The notes: generated by a model from the letters alone, not told the origin. Shown: positions 37,092 to 50,690, counted from the stretch's first letter. The stretch: 64,000 nucleotides of DNA from Epiperipatus broadwayi (GCA_028023455.1 JAQFVV010006295.1:932001-996000); one strand, 5' to 3'. A program made the numbers and translations.

Positions 37092-40000
37092 CAGGCATGT
37101 CAAACTGGCGGCCCCAGGGCCGCATGCGGCCCTCGAAAGGATTTTTCATGGCCCTCGTCTAAGATGCTATGTAATAAAATGAAAACAGAACGATATGTTG
37201 CAAACAATAAATTAATTTTTTTTAAAAAGCTCTTATATTTAATTACATGAACTAAAATATATATAGTAATTGTTGTCTACATACATAGCTAATTTATAAT
37301 TCTCGGTTACACGCATAGCTTATGCCTTTATGATGATGAAGCATTTGAGATATGTGAATACCAAAGCTAGCAACGTTAATAATGTGCTGCTGTGCTTCGA
37401 GAACATAAATACATTAGTCAGCTATTAGCGCCACCAACGTAGCAATCCTATCTGCAGATATTGTTTTTTTCTTTGAATTGTAACAAAAGGCAGTTGCGCT
37501 AGTTTCTTTATCCGGATTGGAGTGTTAAAAATTTGCGGGTTGTTTCCTTTTATAACTCATTCAAAAAATATAAGTAAACTGCTATATTCAAGAGTTTATA
37601 TCTTTCTGAAACTAGTCAGACAGCATAAGAAATAATGAGCATGCATTTTGTTATATAATATTTTAATTATAATCAAACATGAGAAACAATAATATTTTAC
37701 ATATAAGTTAGTAACGATTACATTTCAGTTTGGAAAACACTAAAAGTTCTACAATTTTACCAGTGAATGTTCGGCCTTGGGAAACTTTAGTGGCTTCGAC
37801 CATTTCTAACCTACGGCCTTATGCACAGCTTTCTTCTTTGTCACATCTCTATCTTAATTGCTCCGTGCTGGGAAGTCAGGACTGAGAGAGAGAGAAAAAC
37901 GTAATCCGTACCTTTTATAGCTACCTCCATTTATCGAGCATAATTCCAGGAGCGAGAATCGATAGCAGCGCTCTCTTTACATTTAAATACTAGAGTAGCG
38001 TTAAATTTTTACTGAAGCGTATTTTGCATAAACGTAGTTGCAATTTTTTAAATTTTAAAAATTTAAATCTAAAGCTCTATTTTTATTACAGAAAATGCCA
38101 CTTCCAACGCTAAATAAAAAACGAAAGATTGATGACGAGGGAAGAAAATTTCAAGAAAGGTGGGAACTGAATTATTTTTGTGTGGAAGTGAACAATAAGA
38201 TTACGTGCTTAATTTGCAAAGAAACTATTAGTGTTGCTAAAGAATACAATATTAAGCGACATTATAGCACTAATCACGAAAAACAATTTTCGTGTTTTGA
38301 AGCTAAAATAAGAGAAGAAAAATTAAAAACAATGAAGAATTCATTAAGTAGCCAGCAAGGAGTGCTTACAAAATTTATAAAAAGTAATGAATCAGTAACA
38401 AGAGCTAGTTATGAAATAAGCTATTTATTAGCAAAACATTCAAAAGCATTCACCGATGGTTCTTTAATCAAGGAATGTATAATAAAAGCTGCCGAATTTG
38501 TCTGTCCAGAAAAAGTACAAGCGTTTGAGACATCTCATTATCAAGAAATACGGTGGCAGATAGAATTACTGAAATGGCAGATGACATCACTTAGCAATTA
38601 CAGAAAATATCTACCAAAATCCAGTTCTTTTCAATTGCTATTGATGAAAGTACGGATATAAGAGATGTTGCACAAGTTGCTGTTTTTTTACGTGGTTGCG
38701 ATAATAACATGAGGATCACCGAAGAATTGTTGGAATTCATCCCTCTTCACGGAACAACAACTGGTGAAGATATTTTTGATGCCGTATGGAGCATTTTAGA
38801 AAAACTTAACTTGCCTGTTGACAAGCTTGTTTCTGTTACAACTGATGGTGCTAAATCGATGACAGGTGAAACTAAAGGTTTTGCGTCACGACTAGCAAGG
38901 AAATTACAAGACGAATATCCAGATAAACCGAAAATCAAAGCTTTTCATTGCCTCATTCACCAACAAGTTCTCTGTTTAAAATTATTAAAAATGGATCAAG
39001 TACTTAAAACAGTTACAAAGATAGTCAACTTTATTCGATCAAGAGCACTTAACCATCGCCAATTTACTTCGTTCCTTAAAGATTTAGAATCCGAATTCGA
39101 AGATCTTCCTTATTACACAGAAGTTCGTTGGTTGTCCTGCCACAATGTCTTAAAGAGCTTCTATCTGATTTTGGAGGAAATAATATTATTTTTGAAATGA
39201 AAGATGAAAACAACGAAAATATATCAATTATAAAAGATCCATTGTGGGTACAAGACCTAGCATTTTTAATAGATATTACAGGCCATCTGAATAATCTTAA
39301 TATTACATTGCAAGGCAAAGATCAATTGATAACGAATATGTATGATGCAGTTGCAAGCTTTGTACAAAAACTGAATTTGTTTAAAAATCATTTGCAAAAG
39401 AACGTTTTGGCGTATTTTCCTACATGTGAGCAGTTAAAAGCACAAAATCAAAGTTGCTCGTTTTCACATCACTCTGCAAAAATTGAAAAAATAAAAAGCG
39501 AATTCGATAAACGTTTTGATGATTTCAAGGAGTTCGAAGAAATTTTTCTCTTTTCACGGGACCATTTGCCTTTGAAGTCGAAAAAGCTCCGACTTCGATA
39601 CAACTGGAATTAATTGATTTCCAGAATGATTCGATTTTAAAAACCAAATATCGAGAAGTAGGAACTCAGAAAATTTATTCCTATTTAGGTGAAAGATACC
39701 CGGAAATTAAAAAATTTGCTGCACAAATTTTAAGCTTTTTTGGAAGTACATACTTATGTGAGAAATTATTTTCATGCATGAAATTAAATAAAACAGCTTA
39801 CAGATCAAGATTAACTGATAAACATCTATCTGCCATAATGAAAATTGCTTGTTCTCAGTCTTTGAATCCAGATATTGAAAAACTAGTAAGAGGAAAACGC
39901 TGGCAAGTTTCCAGTAAAAACAATAAATTGTAGTTTTATAAATATGTAATCAGATAAAATAAATGTTTAAATAAAAGCAATACTATATCAATTGTATATT

Positions 40001-40167
40001 ATTGAAGTGAATTCACTAAACTACATAATATGCTTTAATTACCCTATCTATATTCCTGCATTTTCACTTTCAAAATACAATTTTAAGAAAATTTGTGTGA
40101 TGTGGCCCGCGAGAATCTTACCAGTAGCATAAAGTGGCCCATTGTTTGAATGAGTTTGACATGCCTG
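37092..40167 (+). mobile_element. hAT transposon, Charlie/GTF2IRD2-like, complete ends
   Basis: Terminal inverted repeats CAGGCATGTCAAACT (37092-37106) and its exact complement ending at 40167. Both sides carry ATCTAAAC (37084-37091; 40168-40175), a perfect 8-bp hAT target duplication. GC-rich subterminal repeats of the type gcggccc/tggcccg lie just inside both ends. The 3076-bp interior holds one transposase gene on the plus strand. The intact ends and target site indicate a fairly recent insertion. Confidence 0.93.
38095..39933 (+). pseudogene. hAT transposase (GTF2IRD2/Charlie type), lightly broken
   Basis: Begins MPLPTLNKKRKIDDEG at 38095. An N-terminal BED-like zinc finger has CLIC and a HYSTNH pair (residues about 39-63). 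The middle carries AIDESTD (first catalytic aspartate, about 38640) and VTTDGAKSMTG (second, about 38840), followed by FHCLIHQQ. The C-terminal hATC dimerisation region shows LCEKLFSCMKLNKTAYRSRL and LTDKHLSAIMK before the stop at 39931-39933. Lesions that I see: a frameshift near 38540-38550, a TAG inside the frame near 38593, a frameshift near 39180-39195 and another near 39560. A transposase of this family gave rise to part of vertebrate GTF2IRD2. Confidence 0.85.
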
Positions 40168-40175
40168 ATCTAAAC

Positions 40176-42007
40176 CTTAGTTAATTAGATTTTGTTAGTA
40201 CAATGACTGATAAACTTAATATGCTTGTTGTTGTTTTTTTTTTTAATTAGCAAATCAACCCTTGAGGCATGTTCATGCAGAGTTATAGATTTTCCCTCCA
40301 AAGCAGGCACCAACCTCACAGAACTACTTAGAGCAATTACAATTGGCAGTTGTTACTGTAGATTCAATCCTATAGATAAAGATCAGAACACATAAATAGT
40401 GGGAAATTTGATAAGGATTATTTATTTATTGAGTTTTATCTGAAGAGAGTAGTTTAGAGATATAGTACATCGTGCCTACAGAATGACTGGCTAAAAATCG
40501 ACCATTGCTTTCCAGAGCTCTGTCCCACCAGCTCATCAATGCCTTTCCAGTGCCTTCAACATCTAGCCTGAAACTGTACTGTGTCAAGGAAGCCTGTTAA
40601 TGATCTGACTGTAAATGCCTGTTTCAAGCCATGGAATGTCTACTGATTGATTCTGAGGTAACATCCAATTCGCCGCAAGCCATTGATTCCATTTTACTTG
40701 TTTTCCAAATCTATGTTAATTTATATTATCTATATTTGTTTATACAATTTAGTTTTAAAATGCATAGTTTAAATTTATTAAATTTAAAATATCACTTCTT
40801 ATAAAATCTTACATTATTTTGATGCGGCAAACTTAAATTAAATTTTGTTGGTTTATCTATAATATTTGACTTATTGACATTGCCAAGTACAAAACTCAAT
40901 GAGAAACTAACTTTAAAATCCCCTTCCTCTTATTTTCTCCAGTTAAAAATTATTACAGGAGATTTACTTTTTGTAAATTAATTAATAGAAAGCTCATTTA
41001 GTTTTGTACATCATATATAAATTTATTTGAATGATTGAAATTATTTTAAAAGTATCTTACTATTACCTCCAATTTAAAATAGCCCTGTCATTATTTCTGA
41101 AAGAATAAATAATTTTAGTGAATCAATTAAGTAAACTTTATCATAGAATTTTATCAGTCTATATTTCATATATATATATTAGTCAGAAAAATATTAAAAT
41201 TATTATTTACAATTTATTAGTTTGATATTCAATGCTCGTCTATGTTAATTAAAAACAGTCTTATTTTGTAATCTTTGATAAACTATTTAAGAACTTATTA
41301 ATAAATGAAATATTTGTGAAGTGTGGAAAACAATTTATATTTTAGTTAATTTTTTTTATATATTATATTTATGATTCATTTAGTAAAGGCCTAAGGTTCC
41401 TGGGACTTTCCATTATGGCAGGGAGATAGTTTAATTAGAAATTAAGTTATTAATTTTGTTAGTGATACACTATCTATATATATATGTCTAAGGCCTTAAT
41501 GTTTTTATAGCTACAACCATTCATTTATTTTGCTTTGCTACTTACTCATCAGGACCTTCGGAAATTTAACCGACCAATCCAATCTTTTACTCTCCCTCAA
41601 AGTAGACGTAGTTCATACCAAGGAATCCAATTTCAGGCATTGCATTTAAGATGTGTATGGGAAGTCCAGCACATCAAAATATTTTATTATTATTCAGAGA
41701 TATGTTTTGGCTGGAGGGCCAGCATTTCTCATCATCTACCTGTACATATCAGGAATTTCCTTTAGCAAAACCACCCAGAGTTTCATAACAGACCTCATTT
41801 ATTTTTGTTGTAATCTATAATAGCATATTGCCTTCTTCATCATTTTATATCTTTATTTAGCAAACCTGAAATGCTCTCTGCCATGATGGCACGTCCTTCA
41901 CAAACCAATTTCGTTAATTAATTAAATCTGACTGTATAATTGTCAATTATTTATTTAAGAACTATTTTGCTTCCCACACTCATTATATACAAATGATTTT
42001 AAATGTA
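40176..42007. other. Unassigned stretch
   Basis: Slightly GC-richer near 40250-40680, with no recognised element. The short ORF at 41535-41765 has no domain that I know. Confidence 0.35.
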
Positions 42008-42185
42008 TTAGTGTTTTAAATGCCCATCTTTCATGTCTTGTAATATATATATATAAAACAGATTTATTTGTAATAGCTCGAAGAGGGCTAATAATATTAG
42101 TGTTTTAAATGCCCATCTTTCATGTCTTGTAAGATATATATAAAACAGATTTATTTGTAATAGCTTGAAAAGGGCTAATAATATT
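42008..42185. repeat. 88-bp tandem duplication
   Basis: Two adjacent copies (42008-42095 and 42096-42185) starting attagtgttttaaatgccc, differing by a few substitutions and the length of a short TA run. Confidence 0.85.
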
Positions 42186-42942
42186 TTATCGCTGATTGGT
42201 TTTGGCTGACCAATTAACAAACTTTTACATTGTTTGTCAAAGCCGCATCAAAACAAATTAAAGAAAATAACCAAGTTGTATAAACAAAGACTTAATTTAT
42301 TTTGTACTAAATTCCTTAATAAATTCCTATAATATTGTTATTTTAAATAAGCTTAGTTTGTCATCACTCCCAATCTCTAAGGTTAATTAATCTATTTATT
42401 TAAATATTTCCTTGATTTAAATTCACTTCTTTATAATGTTGCCATAAAGAATTATCATTATTACGGTTCAAACCATTAGTAATCGATCAAATCATATCTG
42501 TACCATTCTGCAACCATCAGAATCCATTAAATCATTGATTTTTCACATAAACCCTTTATTATTTTGAGTCTCTATGTGAACCATGACCTCCAGCTGGGAC
42601 GGAATAAAAACAAGCACTGCTAGTGTCATCACAAACGTTATCCATTAGTCAGAGAGGCAATAGTTTAGGCAAATAGGTTAGGATTCATCCTTGTCCTGAC
42701 ATATGTATCTTGTGCATGGTTGGATTCAAGGTACTTTTGCTTGGATTATTGATCTTGTTGAATGAATACACGATTTTGACTGGCACAATACTGCATTTTT
42801 CCAATCATCTGGTACAATCTTTATCATTTAGATTGGTATATAACTTTGCTAAAAAATTTCTATTTCTTCACCTGCTTCTTTTAATATTAATTATAATTCC
42901 ATTATTACTTGGAGCCTTTAATTTCTTCATAAATTTAATTGC

Positions 42943-43378
42943 ATGTCTCAAACTGCAACAAAGACAGCTGGTAGAAAAAAGCAATTGACCAATAAAATTT
43001 CTACTGAGACTAGAGAATTTATGAAGAAAAGAAGGAATATGAAAATATACATAAATGATGCATTAGAAAGGATTGAATATCTTGAATTTTGTAAAATGGT
43101 GTGGAAAAGAGTTGAAAATGATATAAGAAAAAAATAACTGTGAACTAGCAAGAAAAGCTGTAGAAGAGAATAAAAGTCTCAAGAGTGTAAAACAGCACTT
43201 TGGTTTTGGATAGGAAATTTATATCTGCAATAAGAAAAAAAGATGGAATTATTACCAAAAAGAGAAATGACATCATGAAATGTGTAGAAGACTTCTATAT
43301 ATAGTAATAAAGAACAAGTACCTCCTATATCTATTATATCTTCCGAATTGCCCAGAATTTTAAATGAAGTATTTTTCC
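42943..43378 (+). pseudogene. RTE-type LINE fragment: linker between endonuclease and RT
   Basis: The first 64 codons contain KISTETREFMKKRRNMK, RIEYLEFCKMVWKRVENDIRKK, a pattern conserved upstream of RT in RTE-type LINEs (S-x-x-T-x-x-L-I-x-x-RR ... EYxxLCKxxRKxxRxDIR). After a stop at 43135 the same frame family continues with LARKAVEENKSLKSVKQ, DGIITKKRNDIMKCVEDFY and PPISIISSELPRIL. It ends beside a CA microsatellite (43380-43393). It covers the part missing from the copy at 35.3-36.6 kb, but on the other strand. Confidence 0.65.
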
Positions 43379-43393
43379 ATACACACACACACA

Positions 43394-45954
43394 AATATAT
43401 ATGCTTTATGTATATACTATGTATGTACAAATTAATATTGCAATAATACTTATTTTTTAAAAATAAAGTTATTAGAATAAATTGAAAGAACACATTGACA
43501 TATATATTATAGTACTCCGTGTGTGTTTAATTATTCATAATTCTGTTTCATCTCAATTAAATGATTGACATTTTTTTTCCTTCAATAATTTTTTAAAATT
43601 TTAATAAAAACACAATTACAGCTTCACCGGTTTCTTTAATAATTTTAAGACTATAATGGTACTGGAATCTATATAGCCGTCATCTACTTGCAGTGAATAT
43701 CTTGGAATTGTGTGATTCAGATTCTTAGTAAATTCTTCATAGAGACAAGGATTCTGATGCAGTATAGGATTGTCAACCCAGAACATTCTTACTATTCATA
43801 TAATTTAACCATGGATTTAAGACGTTTTTCATTTTATCTAAAAAATTCTCTCTTACTCTAATTACAAGTATTGTTATTTCAGGGGCACAAGTGAAAATGT
43901 CATGAATCTGTTTCTGTCTTTTTGTAATTTCTTTGATGGACAGTTTTCAGAAAATGACTTTTTATTTTTTATTTTTAAATCAGCAATGTTTCCCCCCCCC
44001 CCCTCATTTAATGAAAAATACCCTTTTTTTGGATTTATCACTCATTGGACGATAATTCATTTTATTAAATATATTAATATGTACTGTATATATAATTTTA
44101 AAAAAAAAAAACAAACAATTACAAAGGAAAATTTTTCAACATGTGCTAAATAATTCTACTTAGATCACAAAGATAACAAGATTAAATAATTCATGCTGAG
44201 AACGTTGTATTTAGCAAGAAAAAAAAACAAGATTAGTAAAATTTAATAAGTTAATGATTTTAATGTTTTTTTTTTTTGTTTACATTTTTTTTTTAATTGA
44301 ATATAATTGAAGTCATGTAGATACCATACAGTGTAGTTTGTGGCTTCACTGTATTTAGAAATAAGTGAAATATTAAGAGTAAATCATTTTATGTAGACAT
44401 AAAGAAAATAGCCTATTTTTAAAAACTTGAAACAGAAACATTAAGACAATGCTAAGGAAATGGGGATAAATTTCAAATAGATTTAAGTTTTAAAGGTTAT
44501 GCAGGTCAGAAAATAATGTATTGCCTTATATATATTCCTGATTTTGCTATAGAAGATATATATCATCACATTGGCAGCGGTCTAAAACAATCCATTCATC
44601 ACTCTGATGCTGAAATTGAGCTTGAAAATATGACTATTATGTATCTCTAAGATTATATATTAAAATTTTTATAATAGAAAATATTTATTCACACACTCAC
44701 GTATATGCAAGTATACTTGCTTGTAAGATTTACGTATGTTTTCATATATTGTATAGCCTATATATATTTATTTGTAAATAGACCAATTATTATTAATTTG
44801 TTTGTATAAAAAAAAAATGTGTGACTATTAGTAATCGTAGAATTTACTTTTGATATTTGTGCTTTTTAAGAATGAAAAAAATTACCTTAAATTACGCTAT
44901 CATTCATTTTGATATTTAATAATTTTGAAAGGCATGGTTAATGAGCCGTCAGTACTCAAACAACCATGAAATGGCTTGATAAGAATTTCTAAAATGAGTC
45001 ATTCATTTTTTTAAAATGTTACAAGTCGTTTGATGAAAGAATAGAATCATTATAAAGGGTCAATATTTGTAGTTACCTTATTTGCAAATTGTTTTATAAT
45101 ATTTTAAAATAAATGATTTTTGCTTTTTCTCTCCTCTGAAATTATTGAAGAAAGCAGTAATGTATTTGAACACTCCAGATATCCGATATAAATTATTATC
45201 CATAGAAAAATCAATATAAATTTAATATTTGTATATGCAGTAAAATTGATTATACAACAATGCAAATTATACTTGTTAATTATTTTTAAATTACCAGAAT
45301 TTTTTTTTTAATTAATACTTAGATGGCTTAAAATTAACTATATTAATTTAGTGCCCTAGTTTGCGATAGTATCTACAATTGTATATTAAAACGTTTTCTT
45401 AGCTATTTATTAATGCAATTACTGTTGTTATCACTTCTTGAATTATTATTGCTTTTGGTTTAATTTTTATTGTTTTATAACTTCTATGATTAATTTTATT
45501 GTTTTGCTTATGTAATTATGTATAGTAAAAATAAAAAAGGCATAAATAAATATCAGATGTATTTCAAGCACATTGTAATTTATTAGAATGATATTTTTGG
45601 ACAGAATATTTTTATTTCTTAATTGAATTCAGACGTTTTCAAGTTTTCTGTTTGAATCTACATTCACTATAAAACTTTAATAAGTATGTTGATTTTAGCA
45701 CACAATTTTTTTTTTGTTACAATATAAAATCAGTTCCTTTTCAATTTTATCTATAGTTCTTTCTAGATTTATGTAGACTAGTATGTTTGGTATAAATTCT
45801 TCTAAGAACATTCCATAATTTAATATAATCAATTGAATGGATGATAAGAATTATATTATTCATACCAAAATATTATAATGATTTTAACAAGTTTGTATAT
45901 AAAAAAATTTATGACTTCTTAAATATAATAATACTGATAATGTAAACTTATTTA
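43394..45954. other. Unassigned AT-rich stretch
   Basis: No gene or element recognised. It contains a C run at about 43993-44003 and several poly-A and poly-T tracts. Confidence 0.35.
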
Positions 45955-46423
45955 AGGAACAATCAAGTCCATAAACATTATTAAAATAATTCACAAATTA
46001 AATCATCAAAGAATTCTTTAAATAAACTTGCAAATAACACCCATCTATGTCAATTTATTTGTCAGATAAAAAATTGACCTTTTTAAATATTTTTTATCTA
46101 ACCTCCAGTTTCTTATATAACAATAAATCAAACATTGATATTAAAAAAGGCTGAGGTTTATATTATCAGTGTTATATACTTGAGAAACCATAAAACTATT
46201 TAAGAGTTTGCTTGAAATCATTATGCTACTAAAATAAAATTTCAACCTTTTTGAGCATTAATACTTGATTTATTGCTGGAGGTCAGACAAAAGATCATTT
46301 TTTATCTGATAAATAGGTTGACCTTGATGTCTGAAAAGGTGAATAATTTTGCAAGTTTATTTAAATGATTGTTTGGGGATCTGCTTTGTGAATTATCTTA
46401 ACTTTTTTAAAATTGATTGTTCT
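45955..46423. repeat. Foldback element, about 470 bp
   Basis: Imperfect inverted repeat around a centre near 46190. The outer ends ggaacaatcaa and ttgattgttct match; long inner blocks such as taaataaacttgcaaa and atcagataaaaaa recur inverted in the opposite arm, as does a cctccag...aataaatcaa block. No coding frame; MITE-like. The target duplication is not clear. Confidence 0.55.
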
Positions 46424-47783
46424 TTGAATATTGGAATTTCAATTTTTTTTTGTTTTTTTGCTTAAGTAGTAACACGAATAATCTTATTTTTAAAGCCTTT
46501 TCTGAATTCAGTTTGTATATGTAAAAATTCTTTTTCAGTGTAAGATCTAAATGATCTTAACATTATTAAAATTCTCACTTTGTTTTGATATGAGATGATA
46601 AGATAATAAAGTAAGATATTGAGCTCTTGTTTAGTTTTTTAGATTTGAATAAATAATTTGATTGTGTTGATTTATGTTTGTTTGTTTTTACAATGATCCA
46701 AGTCTAAGTTGATTGTTTTTTTTTCTGTTGCTGAAATCTCAAAATGCCATCATTAAAATTATTGTTATTGTTATTATGGTAATGAGACTATCTTGTTGAG
46801 ACATTAAAGTTATTTGGTTCATCTCTGTTAGATTAAGTATATTTTGACATTCTTTAATGCACTTTTGGGTCTTGAGTGTTGTTTTTTATTTGCAGATTTT
46901 ATGAAGAGAAACTTTTTTTGTGTGTCACTGGATTTCTTGCAACAGCTCTTGTTTTGCTAATTTTTTTCTGAAATTTACATTTCAATTTTTAATAAAAACT
47001 CTCTTAATTTTTTCTTCTCTTTATGTTATAGAAACATATTTTGTGACTCAGCACTTTATTTTAGTTAATCTATTTTTGAATTCATATTTTATGGATATGA
47101 GGAGGGGATGATTTCAACCATCTATTTCTCTTTTGTTTCTCTACTTAATTTTTAAATTCAAAGTTTAATAAATTTTTGATAATATTGATTAGATGAAGTG
47201 ACAATACTTTGTTTTATAATTGATATAATAAATAAATATTTCATTAAAATTAGATATCTTTTTTTGACTGAAATTCATACTATTTTTTTTTTTTTTTGTT
47301 ATCCATGATCTAATGTTAGATGGTTGGTGGTTCTGACTGAAATTTTTAGCCTTGACTATTTTGAATTACAAATATCATTTATTGCATAAACCATCCACTT
47401 TTACTATAAACATCTTTCATTGATTTATGCATTCCAACTTTTATAATATTCTTTTTTGGAGTTTGAGGGCCCCCACTTATCATTAGGTCCAGATGCTGGT
47501 AGTTCTGGAAAAAGTCCTATCTTGGAAATGTTGAATATTTTTTGTCTTAACCTTTGCCAGTATGATATCTTATAAGTTTATTCATAATAAAATACTCAAC
47601 TAGATTGCAATTCTCAAAAACTGTGTAAGTCTAAACATTCTGCTGCAGTCACAACTGCGCTTCACATGTTGTCAATAATAATAATAATAAATATAAAATG
47701 GATTTTTTTTTTTAAAAACCCATAAAATATCATAAACAGACTTTTTTATTATAAAAGATTGAAATATATACAATACAGATTTT
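46424..47783. other. Unassigned AT-rich stretch
   Basis: Nothing recognised. A short ORF at 46920-47111 has no domain. Confidence 0.3.
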
Positions 47784-47952
47784 AATTGATATAAGCATTA
47801 GGAATGCTGAGTAAGAAACCCCACTCATCCACTAGTCATTGTTATGAGTATGATATCAGGATAAAGATATTGGAAGTTGCTGAGCATACTATAATAAAAA
47901 ATTTTATTCTTAAGATTTTCTTAATTCTGTATTCCTAGTGCTTATATCAATT
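47784..47952. repeat. Short inverted-repeat element, about 170 bp
   Basis: The ends aattgatataagcattagga and its imperfect complement at about 47930-47952 form terminal inverted repeats of roughly 30 bp with three or four mismatches. The interior is unique and non-coding; MITE-like. Confidence 0.5.
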
Positions 47953-49535
47953 ACAATTGTATAGGTAAAGTACAGATTTTAGTATAAAACAAGAAATATA
48001 ATTCAGTAGATGAATAAGATTATATACAATTATATTCTTTCAGTATGAGACTATGAGCTTATTTATACAAGTATATATATTTAAATTTAAAAAAAATCAT
48101 GAAAAATAATCATTTTATTAAAATTTTAACATCTATTAAAGTGATTACTCTGTTTAGCACAGGTGGCAATACTGTATGGAGAGTTTTGCTCTCTTTATTA
48201 ACAATTAATGTGCTAGTATAGGAAATGTGATCATGTGATCTATTAAAGTTATTATATATATTAAAAACTTCTTTGAAGAAGAAGTAAATAAGTGAAGTGG
48301 ATTGAAAAATATGTTCAAGGGTTTTCAGTAACTTCATGTATTTATTTGTTCAAAATAATTAGTTTGGAATTGTAAATGATGCTATTTTGAATATTGCAGA
48401 TTTCATTATAGTATAATTGTAATTTTATTAGTTAACAAACTTGAGTGAAACATTTTTTATTTCTAATTTTAGAGATATACGTTCATGCACAAATGAATAC
48501 TCATACACATAGATATATATTGAAATGGATTGTTTTCATGTCACACATTTTAATATGTGTATGCAAATTATATTTAAAATTTGAAAAATAGAAATAAATA
48601 TGGACTATGTATATAACTATTTGAAAATGAAGATTAAATATTATTAATCAATAGTTTGATTATATGATAAATTATTTAAGATCAAATATCAAGGATCAAA
48701 TAAACTTGTATAATCTTAAAACATAAATAAGCATTTTTTTTATTAGAATAAAATGAATGTCCAAAAATAAAAAAAGAGCGAAAATATAACAATTCAGTTA
48801 TATTTTGTTCTGTGATAGAGTTATCTCATTTATAAATTTGTTTTTAAATTTGTAAGTTAATTAAAGATAATTAACATAATGGGTCATAATTAAATGATTA
48901 TCTATTGAAAAATAGCCAAACAGTTAAATTAACTACTTTTTTAAAAATAAATAAATAAATAGATAGTTGATTTTATTGCATCATAAGTGAAGAAATGTTT
49001 TTAAGCTGTAATTTCAAAAAAAGCCAATCAGATCGACTTTTGGAAGAAAGTGGTTGCCAACTACATCCACACCAGTAAAACTATGATAAAAAAACAGCAA
49101 AGCAAGTAGAAGTAAATGAGAAAAATAAGCAATATCACTATATAAAGCAGCTATAGACCACAAAATCATATCATTATGGGAAAAATTTAGTTTTATTTGG
49201 TAGTTAAGAATGGAGTACTAGACCTACAGAAGTGTACCAGCTGCACTACTGTGACAGGATGTACTCTTGCCTCAAACTTTTCCTAGACAGAAATCTTTTA
49301 GAAACCTCCTAACAAAAATCTATTTTAAACCTGCCAGAAGACCACATTAATTTTAAATGTTTTTTCCTTACCTATTGATCTAACTAATCAATAGCAGATA
49401 CTTGCTTTCACTATTATATATAGAACTGGATATTATATAGAAGTAAGAAAAGAAACAAAGTAGTAAAATTCAAATAGAATCACAAAAATGGAACTTTTAC
49501 ATTATTATAATTTAAATAATTATCAAAACTGCAAT
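47953..49535. other. Unassigned stretch with one weak repeat match
   Basis: Around 48164-48190 a block (ggtggcaatactgtatggagagttt) matches the repeat family at 54350-54375 and 57325-57350, but similarity fades outside it. The rest is AT-rich with no recognised feature. Confidence 0.3.
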
Positions 49536-50484
49536 TAGTTTTACATTTCAAAGAAAAAGAACTTGAAACCACATCATAAAAACTACTCCATATTCAACTA
49601 AAGTTTGTCTTTTCTATGTAGGTGATATATTTGTTGTATGTCCACATGGTAAGGCAGTACTACAAACTTTCTGGAAACATCAACAATATATCCTCTTCAA
49701 TTAAATTCACAATAGAATCAGAACAAACAAAAATTGGCATTTTTAGATGTTCTTGTGATAAAACTTCCTCATGGCAAAATACAGATTAAGCAAAATCAAA
49801 ATTACAGATTACCAAAAACCCACACATACAGAAAAATAACTAGCCTATACATCCACTTACACCAGAAACACAAAACTGAAGTTATACTATGAGTATGGAA
49901 CAGAGTAAAGGAAGTTTGTTCAAAAACCAGCAATTTGGACAAAAGAAAAGATCTATATAGAACAAAACTCTTATGAAAAATGGTTACCCATCAGTTGTTA
50001 TTAAGAAAACCTTAAATAGACAACAAAAAGAGCTATCAAAAGGAAAAACAATTATTGGTACGGTAGTGTACCCATACATTTCAAAAATAGACAAATTAAG
50101 GAAAATCTGCAATCAGTATAATATTATAACAGCTTTCCAGAGCCATCTCACACTACAAGGACTTCTAACCTCTACAAAGCCTATCCTTGAAAAGCTGAAA
50201 AGAATAACTGCATCTGTGAAAATACCTTGTGAATGTGGAAGAACATATATTGGTGAGACCAGTTATCTTGTTGAATAGCGCTTGCAAGAACACAAACCGA
50301 TGATTAGAAGAGAGAAAACAGTGCCACTGAACATATGTTCAATTGGGAAAATACAAAACTATTGGATAGAGAAGAAAAGGTACAAACAAGAAAATTTAAA
50401 GAAGCTGATGGCAAACAATCCCATAAGCCAACTTAGTGTGACTATACATAATGTATGGAAAATCACTAATCAACTTTGCTCTTA
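49536..50484 (+). pseudogene. Decayed Penelope-like element, family b
   Basis: The plus strand shows a broken RT: FYVGDIFVVCPHGKAVLQTF at about 49613-49670, where an active PLE has YVDD, so one catalytic aspartate is lost. ISSSIKFTIESEQTK follows. Frames shift several times through 49970. From 49973 a 101-codon frame carries the linker and the start of the GIY-YIG domain (VKIPCECGRTYIGETSYL), then a TAG and LQEHKPMIRREKTVP continuing it. The nuclease motif is readable but interrupted. It is a different PLE family from the palindrome: GIY-YIG reads YIGETS, not YIGTSK. Confidence 0.7.
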
Positions 50485-50550
50485 GGAAAATGTGGAGAAA
50501 TCACAAGAACCTCATTAAATATATGAAATTTCTACTGACTGTTGTCTTTC

Positions 50551-50690
50551 GCAGGATAACTCAGTTGTTTAGAGTGTTATCTTAAAATTCAATACCCAAG
50601 AATCTAAGGGTCTAGGTACAAATCCCATGCTAGTACTATCACTGGTCAGGCCAGCAACACAAGAAGAAGAGAGCAGAATAATACCTCTCA
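50551..50690 (+). mobile_element. tRNA-derived SINE
   Basis: The head looks like a tRNA: A-box-like ataactcagttgtttagag (50556-50574) and B-box GGTACAAATCC (50615-50625) at the usual spacing. It is followed by a non-tRNA body (ggtcaggccagcaacacaag and onward) that fades near 50690. RNA polymerase III would read it if intact. A cloverleaf does not form well, so I do not call a tRNA gene. Confidence 0.6.

Noticed and set aside
42710-42988. A 92-codon plus-strand ORF with hydrophobic sequence just before the RTE linker
   Set aside because: It overlaps the RTE frame at its end, lacks LINE endonuclease motifs and resembles translated AT-rich DNA.
35264-43378. The minus-strand RTE 3' half and the plus-strand RTE linker as two parts of one insertion with 5' inversion (twin priming)
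   Set aside because: Even without the hAT inserted between them, more than 3 kb of unrelated sequence separates the pieces; independent fragments are simpler.
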